DNA from: Spirochaetes bacterium RBG_13_51_14
GTDB taxonomy: Bacteria > Spirochaetota > UBA4802 > UBA5550
Assembly: GCA_001829455.1 (NCBI GenBank)
Contig: MIBH01000029.1
Coordinates: 20,661 to 67,713, forward strand
DNA length: 47,053 nucleotides
Reading direction: 5' to 3'
The position numbers and the translations under genes were made by a program. Positions 16,340-26,170 of the stretch are shown piece after piece. The first letter of the stretch is position 1, and each line of letters starts with the position of its first letter. The notes beneath the pieces are model-generated. The model did not search any database. It saw only the letters and a program-made list of their open reading frames with translations, and was not told where the DNA came from.

Positions 16340-18433
16340 TCAGGCAATTTCAAAATCTATGATCATCCTCTCAATCTCGACAGCGGAAAGCCTCACCCTG
16401 ATCCTATCACCCATTCTGAAGCGCCTTCCGTAGCGCTTGCCGATCACCGTGAAATCGTCTTCCTTGACAAGATAGTAGTCGTCGGTGAGCGCCCTGAGCG
16501 GCACCATCCCTTCGACGGGGATGTCCGCCAGGGTCAGATAGAAGCCGTACCTGCTGACCCCGCTCACGATCGCCATGAATGCCTCGCCCACGCGGTTCTT
16601 CATGAGACGGCAGGTCTTGAGCTTCTTGAAGTCGCGCTCGGCGGCCTGGGCGACGCGCTCCATTTCCGAGCTCTTGTCTCCGATCGCGATGAGTTCCTCG
16701 GTCGGATAGGGCGGATCTGTCCGGTCGATGAGACTCTTCACGCAGCGGTGGACCACCAGGTCGGGATACCGCCGGATGGGAGAGGTGAAGTGGGTGTAGT
16801 CCCTGAACCCCAGGCCGAAGTGCCCTCCCGGAAAGGCGGCGTATGATGCCTGCATGAGCGACTTCAGTATCACCAGGTTCACGACATGTTCAATTTCCGT
16901 TCCCGCTACCTGGCGCAGAGCCTGCTGGATGTTCTTTGTCGCGTCGCCAGTGATCTTAAACGGAATATTGATCTGCTTCAGGAAGCTCTTGAGGGTCGCC
17001 AACGAATCAGGGCTGATCGTCTCATGGTTGCGGTACAGGGAAGGCACTTCGTTCTCGCGGAGGGCGCGGGACACCACCACGTTTGCGCAGAGCATGAATT
17101 CCTCGATGATCTGGTGGCTCTTCAGGCGCGTGCTGTATTGTATGTCCACAACGACATTATTGTCGTAGATGAGAGAATCATCGGTCAGGGCGAGCTCAAG
17201 GCTGCCCTGTTCGATCCGGCGCGCATGGAGTTTCTCAGCCAGCTCAAACATGGTTGCAAGGACCTCGCGCGCGTTTCCGTTCTCTTCGCCGGCCAGTATC
17301 CGGTCCGCGCGCTCATAGGTGAGGCGTCGGTTCACCCGGATCACGCCGCGGGAAATCCGCTGATCCAGCACGGCACCGAAGCGGTTGATGTCCGCCTCGA
17401 CCGTCATGGTCAGGCGATCTACGCCCTCTCGGAGAGAGCAGAGATCGTTGGAGAGGATTTCCGGGAGCATGGGGATCACGCTGTTGCCCAGGTAATAGCT
17501 CGTACCGCGGGAAAGCGCCTCCCGGTCGAGGTCCGAACGCGCGCTGACATGTGCCGATACGTCGGCGATGTGGACATAGAGCGTATAGGCGTCGCCCTTT
17601 CGTTGGATGGAAACCGCGTCATCAAAGTCCTTTGCGCTCTCGCCGTCAATAGTGACGGTATAGATTCCGGTGTAATTGTTTCGTCGGCCGCTGCCGCCGT
17701 CACGGTCCCTGGACTCTGAGAGCTCGGGGTAGTCCCGGTACGGCGGCGGCAGGGAATGTTTGACGATGATCCGCGACAGATCATGGTGGTCGTCGTCGGG
17801 CGAGAAGGAGGTGATGACCGCGCAGCGCTGACGCTTCTGCAAAAAGCCCTCCTCAAGTCTGACAAGCGCCATATCGCCCGGTTCCGGCTCCTCCGGCGGC
17901 ATTGCCGCGCAGACTTCGGGGCTGCTGGGAACATCCAGCAGATTGTAGATAACGGCGTCACGCGTTTTGTGGACGACCCGGGCGAAAAAGGTCTGCTTTC
18001 CCCGCCGCACGATCTTCTCAACCGAGCCGATGACGGCTCCATGACGATAGTCGACGATCCGGACCGAAACCAGATCGTTATTGTGCGCCCCGCCGGTATC
18101 GTCCTTTTTTATGATGATTTCCTGTTCGAATGTGGTCTGGCAGACGCCGTTCCCCGAGGTGTTGATACGTATGGCGCCCTCAAGGATGAAGGGGTGAATT
18201 TTCATGTATCGATTTCGTTTTTTAGTGATGAGCCCGGCGGAAATGAATCCCTTCAGGATGTCGTCGATTAATGAAAGCTCTCTTCCCGATCCGGAGTGTT
18301 TTTTATTGCTCTTTCTTTTTTTACCGCGTTTTTCAGCTTCCGGATGGAGCAGAGCGCCAATAAGTTCATCCCTGGTGAAATTTCCCGGTCGAGAGCTGAT
18401 GTAGGATATGATCTTTCGTGAGGTAACGGCCAT
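16340..18433 (-). CDS. rnr: ribonuclease R (RNB domain, C-terminal S1)
   Basis: TIDGESAKDFDDAVSIQRKG..LYVHIADVSAHV, SYYLGNSVIPMLPEILSNDLCSL, YTHFTSPIRRYPDLVVHR. Confidence 0.96.
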   Translation of the reverse strand: MAVTSRKIISYISSRPGNFTRDELIGALLHPEAEKRGKKRKSNKKHSGSGRELSLIDDILKGFISAGLITKKRNRYMKIHPFILEGAIRINTSGNGVCQTTFEQEIIIKKDDTGGAHNNDLVSVRIVDYRHGAVIGSVEKIVRRGKQTFFARVVHKTRDAVIYNLLDVPSSPEVCAAMPPEEPEPGDMALVRLEEGFLQKRQRCAVITSFSPDDDHHDLSRIIVKHSLPPPYRDYPELSESRDRDGGSGRRNNYTGIYTVTIDGESAKDFDDAVSIQRKGDAYTLYVHIADVSAHVSARSDLDREALSRGTSYYLGNSVIPMLPEILSNDLCSLREGVDRLTMTVEADINRFGAVLDQRISRGVIRVNRRLTYERADRILAGEENGNAREVLATMFELAEKLHARRIEQGSLELALTDDSLIYDNNVVVDIQYSTRLKSHQIIEEFMLCANVVVSRALRENEVPSLYRNHETISPDSLATLKSFLKQINIPFKITGDATKNIQQALRQVAGTEIEHVVNLVILKSLMQASYAAFPGGHFGLGFRDYTHFTSPIRRYPDLVVHRCVKSLIDRTDPPYPTEELIAIGDKSSEMERVAQAAERDFKKLKTCRLMKNRVGEAFMAIVSGVSRYGFYLTLADIPVEGMVPLRALTDDYYLVKEDDFTVIGKRYGRRFRMGDRIRVRLSAVEIERMIIDFEIA

Positions 18434-18441
18434 TGGGACGG

Positions 18442-18792
18442 TTACTGCGAGCCGCTCTCGGGTTTCTTATCATGTTTCGATTCGGTTTTTTCCTTTGATT
18501 CGGCTTTAATCTTTTCAATATCGGCTTTCTTGCCCTCGATGCTCTTATTAAGCGAAGTTACCTTTTGGTGCATTTCCTTCACCTTCGCATCTGAAGCGTT
18601 GATGGTCGCCGTACCGCCGTCGATTTTCGTTATGACATGTCTGCCCAGCTCCTTTTCCGCAATTCCCTGGTCGATTTTGAGCCGTTTGATGTCAAGGTTC
18701 AGTTTCGCAATCTTGGCGATTTCTTCTGTTTTATTGATAATGATTTCGCCATATTTCACTATGGTTTCGCCCGCGTCTTTTAGTATTCCCAT
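18442..18792 (-). CDS. hypothetical coiled-coil, Lys/Glu-rich protein
   Basis: 116 aa ORF, heptad-like KAK/EIAK pattern, downstream gene rnr same strand. Confidence 0.65.
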   Translation of the reverse strand: MGILKDAGETIVKYGEIIINKTEEIAKIAKLNLDIKRLKIDQGIAEKELGRHVITKIDGGTATINASDAKVKEMHQKVTSLNKSIEGKKADIEKIKAESKEKTESKHDKKPESGSQ

Positions 18793-18918
18793 AATATACT
18801 CCTGTTGACAATGATAGTATTGAGATAGAATAAAATGTTACAGATGTCAATACAAAAGTTGATTTTTTATCTTGTATGACAGGAAAGATCTCGACAAGCT
18901 TCAATGAATCGCGGATGA

Positions 18919-19965
18919 TCAGAGCTTTGAAGCTATGACCTTCTGGGCCTCTTTCGCTTCTTTTACGATACGCTCGATTATCTGTTTTACCGTGGGGGTG
19001 TCATGGATGATGCCGGTTATCTGCCCGATGGGGAGGACGCCCGCATCGTTGTCGCCGTGAATGGTTCCCGCCCTGAATGCGAAGAAACCGCTTGCCATGC
19101 GCGCCATCTGCATCGCTTTTTTCGGTCCCATCAGAAGAATGCCGACGGCGACTTTCAGCCAGGGTAATCCCACGATGTTCGCGATCCGCCGGGAGAGAAA
19201 CGCGGCTTTTATGGGGTTCATTCTCTTCCTGATCAATCGCGCGGCGCCCCTGGATTTCATGACCCGCGCATGGAGTCCGTCGACCTTGTCGGTGTAGACC
19301 GTATCGTACGCGTCGATTTCGCTGCTCTTCATCTTCTGGCTCGCGTGGATCGGGCTTTCAACCGAATTCATGAAGCGCGTGCCCATGGAGATCCCGTCGG
19401 CGCCGAGGGCGAGAGCGGCGGCGAGACCGCGCCCGTCCGCGAATCCGCCGGCTGCGATGACCGGTATCTTCACCCCGTCGACGATGATCGGCACGAGGAC
19501 CAGGGAGGTCACCTCTCCGCCGTGGCCGGCCGCCTCATGGCCGGTGACGATGAGGGCATCGGCTCCGTCCCGCTGGGCGGCCAGGGAGTGCTTCATGGTT
19601 GTCACCGTGGCGATGACGGTGCCGCCATACGCGTGGACCGCCGTGCATATCCAGTCGCCCTTTCCGAGCGCATAATTAACGACCGGCACCTTTTCCTCGA
19701 TGATGATTTTCGCATTCTGCTCCGCGCCAGGGAAATAGAGGGTGACATTCGCCCCGAACGGCAGTTTGGTAAGTTTTCTGGTGCGGCGTATGTATTCACG
19801 CGTTTCTTCAGGCTTGAGGATGCCGGTGGCAAGAATGCCGAGACCGCCGGCGTTGGCGACGGCGGCCACCAGTTCCGGCGTGCTGATCCAGCTCATGCCG
19901 GACAGCACGATGGGATATCGGACGCCGAACAGTTTTGTTATTTTTGTTTTCATGCGTGACCTCAC
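18919..19965 (-). CDS. nitronate monooxygenase / 2-nitropropane dioxygenase-like FMN enzyme
   Basis: YPIVLSGMSWISTPELVAAVANAGGLGILA; VTGHEAAGHGG; IPVIAAGGFADGRGLAAALALGADGISMGTRF. Confidence 0.92.
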   Translation of the reverse strand: MRSRMKTKITKLFGVRYPIVLSGMSWISTPELVAAVANAGGLGILATGILKPEETREYIRRTRKLTKLPFGANVTLYFPGAEQNAKIIIEEKVPVVNYALGKGDWICTAVHAYGGTVIATVTTMKHSLAAQRDGADALIVTGHEAAGHGGEVTSLVLVPIIVDGVKIPVIAAGGFADGRGLAAALALGADGISMGTRFMNSVESPIHASQKMKSSEIDAYDTVYTDKVDGLHARVMKSRGAARLIRKRMNPIKAAFLSRRIANIVGLPWLKVAVGILLMGPKKAMQMARMASGFFAFRAGTIHGDNDAGVLPIGQITGIIHDTPTVKQIIERIVKEAKEAQKVIASKL

Positions 19966-19986
19966 CTAAGGGGGGTGTGGGATTAT

Positions 19987-21138
19987 CTAATATTCTCGCA
20001 ACACGTTGCTGGCGATGACGAGCCGCTGTATCTCCGATGTTCCTTCGTATATCTCGGTGACCCGTGCGTCCCGGTAGAACCGCTCAACCGGATAGTCCTT
20101 CACATAGCCGTAACCGCCAAGGATCTGGATGGCCTTGTGCGTCACGCGGTGGGAGGTCTCGGACGCGAAAAGCTTTGCCATTGCTGCGAATTTCGAATAG
20201 CGCTGCCGCTCAGCGGTGCCGATAAGGGAGGCGGCCTTGTAAACCAGGAGACGGGATGCCTCGATCTCGGTGGCCATATCCGCGATCATCCACTGGATGG
20301 CCTGAAAGTCGGCTATGGGCTTCCCGAACTGATTGCGATCCTTGGCATAGACCACCGCGGTGTCGAGCGCCGCCTGCGCGATTCCCACCGCCTGGGCCGC
20401 GATGCCGACCCTGCCGCCGTCGAGGGTGTGCATGGCGATCTTAAATCCATCCCCCCGCTTCCCCAGCATGTTCCCCTCGGGGATGGCGCAGTTGTCGAAT
20501 ACCAGCTCCGTGGTTGATGACGCGCAGATCCCGAGCTTGTCCTCGGTCTTGCCGACGCTGAACCCGGGCGTCCCTTTCTCGATGATAAAGAAGCTTAGCC
20601 CCTTATGGCCTATTCCCTTGTCGGTCACTGCGGTTACGACCGCAATCTGGGAAACGCCGCCATTGGTTATGAAGTTCTTGGTTCCGTTGAGGACCCACGA
20701 GCCGTTTTTTAGAACGGCGGTTGTCTTGGTGCCGCCGGCATCGGAGCCTGCTTCCGGCTCGGTGATGCCGAAGCAGCCGATCCATTCCCCGGTGGTGAGC
20801 CTGCTGAGGTATGTCTTTTTCTGCTGTTCGGAACCGAAATAATAGATAGGGGACAGGCAGAGAGAATTGTGGGCCGATACGATGACTCCCGTTGAAGCGT
20901 CTCCGCGGGAGACTTCCTCCACGGCTATGGCGTAGCTCACGTAGTCCATACCGGCCCCGTTGTATTCTTCCGGGTACACGATACCCATTATCCCCATTTC
21001 TCTGAGTTTTTTTACGTGTTCCATAGGGAATTCATGGGTCCGGTCGTAATGTTCCGCTTTCGGTTTCAGTTCATTTTCGGCGAATTGCCGTACGGTTTCC
21101 CTGAGCATCTGTTGTTCATCGGTAAGGTTGAAATCCAT
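19987..21138 (-). CDS. acyl-CoA dehydrogenase
   Basis: GCFGITEPEAGSDAGGTKTTA; QILGGYGYVKDYPVERFYRDARVTEIYEGTSEIQRLVIA. Confidence 0.96.
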   Translation of the reverse strand: MDFNLTDEQQMLRETVRQFAENELKPKAEHYDRTHEFPMEHVKKLREMGIMGIVYPEEYNGAGMDYVSYAIAVEEVSRGDASTGVIVSAHNSLCLSPIYYFGSEQQKKTYLSRLTTGEWIGCFGITEPEAGSDAGGTKTTAVLKNGSWVLNGTKNFITNGGVSQIAVVTAVTDKGIGHKGLSFFIIEKGTPGFSVGKTEDKLGICASSTTELVFDNCAIPEGNMLGKRGDGFKIAMHTLDGGRVGIAAQAVGIAQAALDTAVVYAKDRNQFGKPIADFQAIQWMIADMATEIEASRLLVYKAASLIGTAERQRYSKFAAMAKLFASETSHRVTHKAIQILGGYGYVKDYPVERFYRDARVTEIYEGTSEIQRLVIASNVLREY

Positions 21139-21433
21139 GATAAACCTCGCGGTGTGAAGTTATATGATCGCCGGTTATTCTGCGGTTTATGCGTCCGTTC
21201 CGCATTTTTCACTATCTTTTATGATGCCTTTTTTTGTCAAGGCGAATAACACCTCTCATGGGCCCATGCATGGTTTAAAGCAATATTTTAACGCGTCCTC
21301 AGATAAAATTATCTTGATAATTATTATATCGTCGCTTCTAATCGCCTTGATGATGAAGAGATGAGCTATCAACGAATGCCGGCGCGCCCAAACTACGCAT
21401 GCGGCATAGGATCAAGACTCCTGATGAGGCGGT

Positions 21434-22504
21434 ATGAAAAGACTTCTGATAATTATATTCCTGTTGCCGGTGGCCCTGACTGACTGTTCATTCCTGAAGG
21501 CGACAACGCTGAATCCCATCCGGCTTGTCTTTATCCGGAACGGCACGAAACCGGGTCAGGTGGTGGTGAAGACCGATGAATACGGTCTTGAAGATCTTTC
21601 ACTAGGAGTCAACATTTATAATGGAACGATTTGCATTGCCGATAACGAGCTCAGGCGGGTGCAGGTCGTGAAGCCAAAGGGCGATGTCGAACTGATCATC
21701 GGGCCCATGAAAAACGTATCTGACAAAGATACGAACACGCAGAAATTCAATTTCGGCGTCATCGGATATATCGCCATGGACGATTCCATGATCTATATCC
21801 AGAATAAGTTCTCCCACATCAGGGACAGTAATACCGAAGCCATGTCCGACAACGACAGCATCGATTTTTCGCCATCCTATATTCTGGTCTTTAACAGAAG
21901 CGGGGAGCTACAGTACACCCTTGGGCAGAAAGGAACCCCCGACACTCCCTTCTACCATATCGAGCGTCTGGTCGTTGATTCGAAGGGGAGGCTCTTCGTC
22001 ATCTCCCGGTCTACGGACTCATGGAGCATATACAGGTTCCGCGGCAAGAAGCGTGATTATTTCCTCAACCTGGGCACGCTGGAATTCAGGGACCAGGAGG
22101 AAGGGAACGTGTATGAGGGAAAGATCGACAACATCAAAATATTCGACCGCGGAGAGAAGATGCTGATTTCCGTGTCCTACTATCATGGTCTGCGGCTCAA
22201 GTATATCAAGATTTTTGAATTTTCGATAGGAAGCGGCAGGGTGGAGAGAACCGTCATGGAAATACCCGATCCGAAAAACGTTCTCTTCGATATAATCGAT
22301 GACAAGTATATCTACCTCTGGAACGTCAGTAATGACGAGGTTAAATTCGAGGTATCCAACCTGGATGGAGCAATAATCAATAACGTATACCTCAATATGA
22401 AATACAAGAGGAACTACTACACGCGCATCCTTCTGGATGAATCCGGACAGATATACTCCTACCACATCATGGGGAGCGGCATAGATATAGTGAAATGGGA
22501 GTAA
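21434..22504 (+). CDS. beta-propeller-like lipoprotein
   Basis: Signal with Cys (LLPVALTDCSF) and repeated propeller-like strands; no recognised enzyme motif. Confidence 0.65.
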   Translation: MKRLLIIIFLLPVALTDCSFLKATTLNPIRLVFIRNGTKPGQVVVKTDEYGLEDLSLGVNIYNGTICIADNELRRVQVVKPKGDVELIIGPMKNVSDKDTNTQKFNFGVIGYIAMDDSMIYIQNKFSHIRDSNTEAMSDNDSIDFSPSYILVFNRSGELQYTLGQKGTPDTPFYHIERLVVDSKGRLFVISRSTDSWSIYRFRGKKRDYFLNLGTLEFRDQEEGNVYEGKIDNIKIFDRGEKMLISVSYYHGLRLKYIKIFEFSIGSGRVERTVMEIPDPKNVLFDIIDDKYIYLWNVSNDEVKFEVSNLDGAIINNVYLNMKYKRNYYTRILLDESGQIYSYHIMGSGIDIVKWE

Positions 22505-22507
22505 CCG

Positions 22508-24085
22508 ATGAAGGTTGTCACTGCGCGGGAGATGCGGGAGATTGATCGGATCGCTATCGAGGAACGCGGCATGCCCGGCCCGGTGTTGATGTGCCTTGCC
22601 GGAAAGGCCGTCGCCGACGATATCACGAACATGTTCCCCGGCCTGAAGCGCGTCGCGGTCTTTTCAGGTACCGGCAATAACGGGGGTGACGGTTTCGTCG
22701 CCGCCTATTTTCTCGCCAACCGGGGAATCCGCGCGGACATATTCCTCGCCGGCGAAGCCGGAAGAATTGCTGATGACGCGCGGGTTTATTTCACGCTCTG
22801 CAAAAATTCCGGGATCACAATCATCCCGGTACAGGGTGCCGATGATCTTAACGGAATTGACCTGAGCGTGTACGAATGCGCCGTGGACGCTCTTCTGGGC
22901 ACCGGGTTCGAGGGAACCGCGCGGGGGCCCGCCGCGGACATTATACGGCTGATCAATGATTCAGATCTATTCGTTGTTTCCGTGGACATCCCCAGCGGCC
23001 TGGGAGCAGATGGTATCGCTCCGGAAGGCGAAGCGGTGATTGCTGACCGTACGGTGACCATCGGCCTGCCGAAACTTTCGCTCGTGACCTATCCCGGCAA
23101 AGAATATGCCGGTGAACTGCTCGTCGCCGATATCGGCTTCCCGCGCTCCCTCACCGAAGCAGACACTCTCACAAGCGAGCTTATCGACGCCGATTATTTC
23201 AGGCGCCATTCGATCCCGGAAATAGAATCCGAACAGTACGCCCTTGCCGACGCGCACAAAGGCGAACGGGGGCACCTGCTCCTCATCGGCGGATTTGACG
23301 GCATGGAAGGCGCCGCCATGATGACAGCCAGCGCCGCATTCGAAACCGGCACGGGCCTGATCACCCTGCTCACGACCCCGGCGGCGCGATCCGTCATAGC
23401 GGGAAGGATACCGGAGCTTATTACCATTTCCATACCCGCTTCGCTCGAAGGAGATTCGGCGGATCCAGGTCTGGTGCAGGACGCCGTCGAGTCGGCACTC
23501 GGGCAGGGGAGATACAACGCGCTGGTTATAGGTCCCGGCATGGGCCGCTCCGGTTTGGCGCGTCTTGTTTTTGAATCGGCGGTAACGCGCGCCAGGCATT
23601 ACGGAGTGAGGAGGATTCTTATCGACGGTGACGGGCTCTTCCACCTTGCCGGATTCATCAAAAAGGAGAGCCTCGACCGCGCGGTTGAATATATCGTGAC
23701 CCCCCACTTCATGGAAGCGTCGCGAATTCTGGAGCGCCCCCTCGATGAAATAAAAGATAACCGGCACGCTTCCGCTGGACTCCTGGCGCGAACGCTGTCA
23801 TGCATAGCGCTCTTGAAAGGACCCTCGTCCATCGTGACCGACGGGGACAGCTTCCTCATCAATACCACCGGGAGCGCCGCATTGGCGACGGCCGGGTCCG
23901 GAGACGTGCTTTCCGGAATTATCGGCGCGTTGATGTTGCGGAGATTCACAGCGCTCCAGTCAGCGGCATACGGGGTCTGGGTTCACGGGAAAGCGTCGGA
24001 TCTCTACTGCGCTGAAAATGCGAGTGATGTGTTGAAGTCGACCGATTTGCTGAACTGTATCCGCAAAGCGAAAAAGCTCATATAA
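22508..24085 (+). CDS. nnr: bifunctional NAD(P)H-hydrate epimerase / ADP-dependent NAD(P)H-hydrate dehydratase
   Basis: VFSGTGNNGGDGFVAAYFL (YjeF_N) and RGHLLLIGG...LLKGPSSIVTDGDSFLINTTGSAALATAGSGDVLSGIIGAL (carbohydrate kinase-like). Confidence 0.95.
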   Translation: MKVVTAREMREIDRIAIEERGMPGPVLMCLAGKAVADDITNMFPGLKRVAVFSGTGNNGGDGFVAAYFLANRGIRADIFLAGEAGRIADDARVYFTLCKNSGITIIPVQGADDLNGIDLSVYECAVDALLGTGFEGTARGPAADIIRLINDSDLFVVSVDIPSGLGADGIAPEGEAVIADRTVTIGLPKLSLVTYPGKEYAGELLVADIGFPRSLTEADTLTSELIDADYFRRHSIPEIESEQYALADAHKGERGHLLLIGGFDGMEGAAMMTASAAFETGTGLITLLTTPAARSVIAGRIPELITISIPASLEGDSADPGLVQDAVESALGQGRYNALVIGPGMGRSGLARLVFESAVTRARHYGVRRILIDGDGLFHLAGFIKKESLDRAVEYIVTPHFMEASRILERPLDEIKDNRHASAGLLARTLSCIALLKGPSSIVTDGDSFLINTTGSAALATAGSGDVLSGIIGALMLRRFTALQSAAYGVWVHGKASDLYCAENASDVLKSTDLLNCIRKAKKLI

Positions 24086-24201
24086 GCGATGACGCTTCAT
24101 TTCAAACCAAAAGGCCATGAGTCATGACCATCCATACGATTTTCCCGATCATTGTCTTCCGCTTGAAAAAAAGTGGACAAATAAGGAATTCGATTTAGTG
24201 A

Positions 24202-24225
24202 GTGCTTAATAATTATCATAAGCAC
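24202..24225. repeat. dyad GTGCTTA-N10-TAAGCAC
   Basis: 7-bp perfect arms 18 nt upstream of the YkgJ-like ATG. Confidence 0.6.
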
Positions 24226-24243
24226 ACAAACGAGTAACGATTA

Positions 24244-24636
24244 ATGAATAAACCGATTAAACCCTTCAGGCCGCCCTGCGGCGACTGCGGCGGAAGATGC
24301 TGCCAGTACACCGCCATTGAAATCGACCGGCCCGTATCAAAAACCGCTTATGACAACATCCGGTGGTATCTGTGCCATACCGACGTCCATGTATTCGTCG
24401 ACCATGACAGGAAATGGCATGTCGAGTTCAGGAGCAGGTGCGAAAACCTTGCTGTTGACCACACGTGCCGTATCTACGATGACCGGCCGCAGTTGTGCCG
24501 TAATCACGGGAACGCCGAAGACGAATGCGAATATTATGATTCCCCGTATCTTCATTACTTTTCGTCCAGGGAGGAATTCGAGCATTATCTCTGCAGCAAG
24601 GGTGTCGACTGGAGATTCAAGCAGCCCGGGAAATAA
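24244..24636 (+). CDS. YkgJ-family cysteine cluster protein
   Basis: PCGDCGGRCCQYT...CENLAVDHTCRIYDDRPQLCRNHG cysteine spacing. Confidence 0.85.
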   Translation: MNKPIKPFRPPCGDCGGRCCQYTAIEIDRPVSKTAYDNIRWYLCHTDVHVFVDHDRKWHVEFRSRCENLAVDHTCRIYDDRPQLCRNHGNAEDECEYYDSPYLHYFSSREEFEHYLCSKGVDWRFKQPGK

Positions 24637-24807
24637 AACCCGGCGGCCTAATAATTGTTAACGGTCATTCGCCCGCCATAATAACAACGAGAACTATTTT
24701 TTACTTGCGCTTTGCACCGTACTGGCGTAGTATCAATACAAGGTCCGGTACATGAGCCGATATGGCTCCGCGGCCGTCAGCCGGGCTTTTCACTCAGGGA
24801 GGTCACT

Positions 24808-26121
24808 ATGGCAGGAAGAATCTCCGCGTTATTCAATCTCATTTTCACTGTGTTATTCGCTTTATCTTCGTTCGGCATGGCCGCGGGTGAGGATATGGAT
24901 GATATGACCCCGCGGAAAAAGAAACAAGAATATCGGCATGTATTGGCGCTGGGCGTCGACCAGCCCTTCGGCAACGGGTCAAACGAGCTGTCGCCGCTTA
25001 TCGCATACTACTGGTTTGGAGAGAATTTCCGTAATCCGGATCTTTACGCGCAGTTCACCTTTACCACAACCAGGATCTATGCAATCCTGGCGTACAGAAC
25101 GAACAGGGTGTACACCGGCGTCAAGCCGATGATCGAGCATTCCACCTTCTCGGCGTGGCGATCCTATAACCGGGGCTATGAGGACGAACGGCGTTCAATA
25201 CGCGGAAACAATCTGGGTGTCGGAGGGTTCTTCCAGTACAGCTGGTTAAGGACTTTATCAACCAGGGTCTTTTTTCATCCATCGTATTATCTGTATCGCT
25301 TCCCAATCCTTGCGGATAATGATAATAAATATGTGAATATGCCTCACCGCCACTGGCAGCTCAAGCCGGGAATTGAAATGCTGCTCAGCGACGTAAAGGA
25401 AACGAACCTCAACCGGGTCAAACACGGCTACCTGGTGCGGGTAGAATACCAGTATGCGCGCCGCATCGGATACGGGACCTGGTATGATTACGACCGGCTC
25501 TGGTTCAGGGAAAAATATAACGGGATGTGGCTTCCTCCGACCGGCGTGACGCAAGGAATCTGGTACAAATCAAGCATCAGGGACACCCATCGTATTTATT
25601 TCAACGCCGGAGGCTATTACAATTTTACGGGCGATTATACCGTCCTGTTTGATTTCTACGGCGGATATTTCAGTGGCGTCGACCGCAACAATGCGGAGCA
25701 GATCGGATATTACCAGGCCGATTATGCGATCATGCCCGGCTACTTCAATTCTGAATTTTACCATAATTTTTACCTCATATCAAGTCTGCAGGTCGGATTT
25801 CCGATACCGTTCTGGAGCGCCAGGATACAGCCCGGTTTTTTCGTGCTCTCCATGCCGAAAAAAAACGAGGTGATCGGCCAGGACCGGGGGGCAGTTACAA
25901 ACTGGTGGCTCGTGCGCGGTTATCCGCGGAGATTCTATACCAGCGCCACCGTGTCCTTTTCACTGCTTGTGGGGAATCTCCTGCCGCTCTTCATCGATTA
26001 CGCGTATGGCATCGACGCCATGCGCGCGAAATCGTCGCATACGGTGTTTCTCCAGAAGCTGAGCCGCGGAAGCCATGAACTACAGGTGATCGTCGTCATG
26101 GCTTTTGGCAAAAACGAGTAG
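24808..26121 (+). CDS. predicted outer-membrane beta-barrel protein
   Basis: Signal peptide (FNLIFTVLFALSSFGMAAG), Tyr/Phe-rich alternating strands; GGAGG 5 nt before ATG. Confidence 0.65.
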   Translation: MAGRISALFNLIFTVLFALSSFGMAAGEDMDDMTPRKKKQEYRHVLALGVDQPFGNGSNELSPLIAYYWFGENFRNPDLYAQFTFTTTRIYAILAYRTNRVYTGVKPMIEHSTFSAWRSYNRGYEDERRSIRGNNLGVGGFFQYSWLRTLSTRVFFHPSYYLYRFPILADNDNKYVNMPHRHWQLKPGIEMLLSDVKETNLNRVKHGYLVRVEYQYARRIGYGTWYDYDRLWFREKYNGMWLPPTGVTQGIWYKSSIRDTHRIYFNAGGYYNFTGDYTVLFDFYGGYFSGVDRNNAEQIGYYQADYAIMPGYFNSEFYHNFYLISSLQVGFPIPFWSARIQPGFFVLSMPKKNEVIGQDRGAVTNWWLVRGYPRRFYTSATVSFSLLVGNLLPLFIDYAYGIDAMRAKSSHTVFLQKLSRGSHELQVIVVMAFGKNE

Positions 26122-26170
26122 TATAAGGATAGTTTTAAAGATAATCATCCCACATTCCGATTTTGTAAGT

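Noticed and set aside
16886-17719. 277-aa plus-strand ORF inside RNase R
   Set aside because: Shadow of a strongly conserved RNB-domain gene; no motif.
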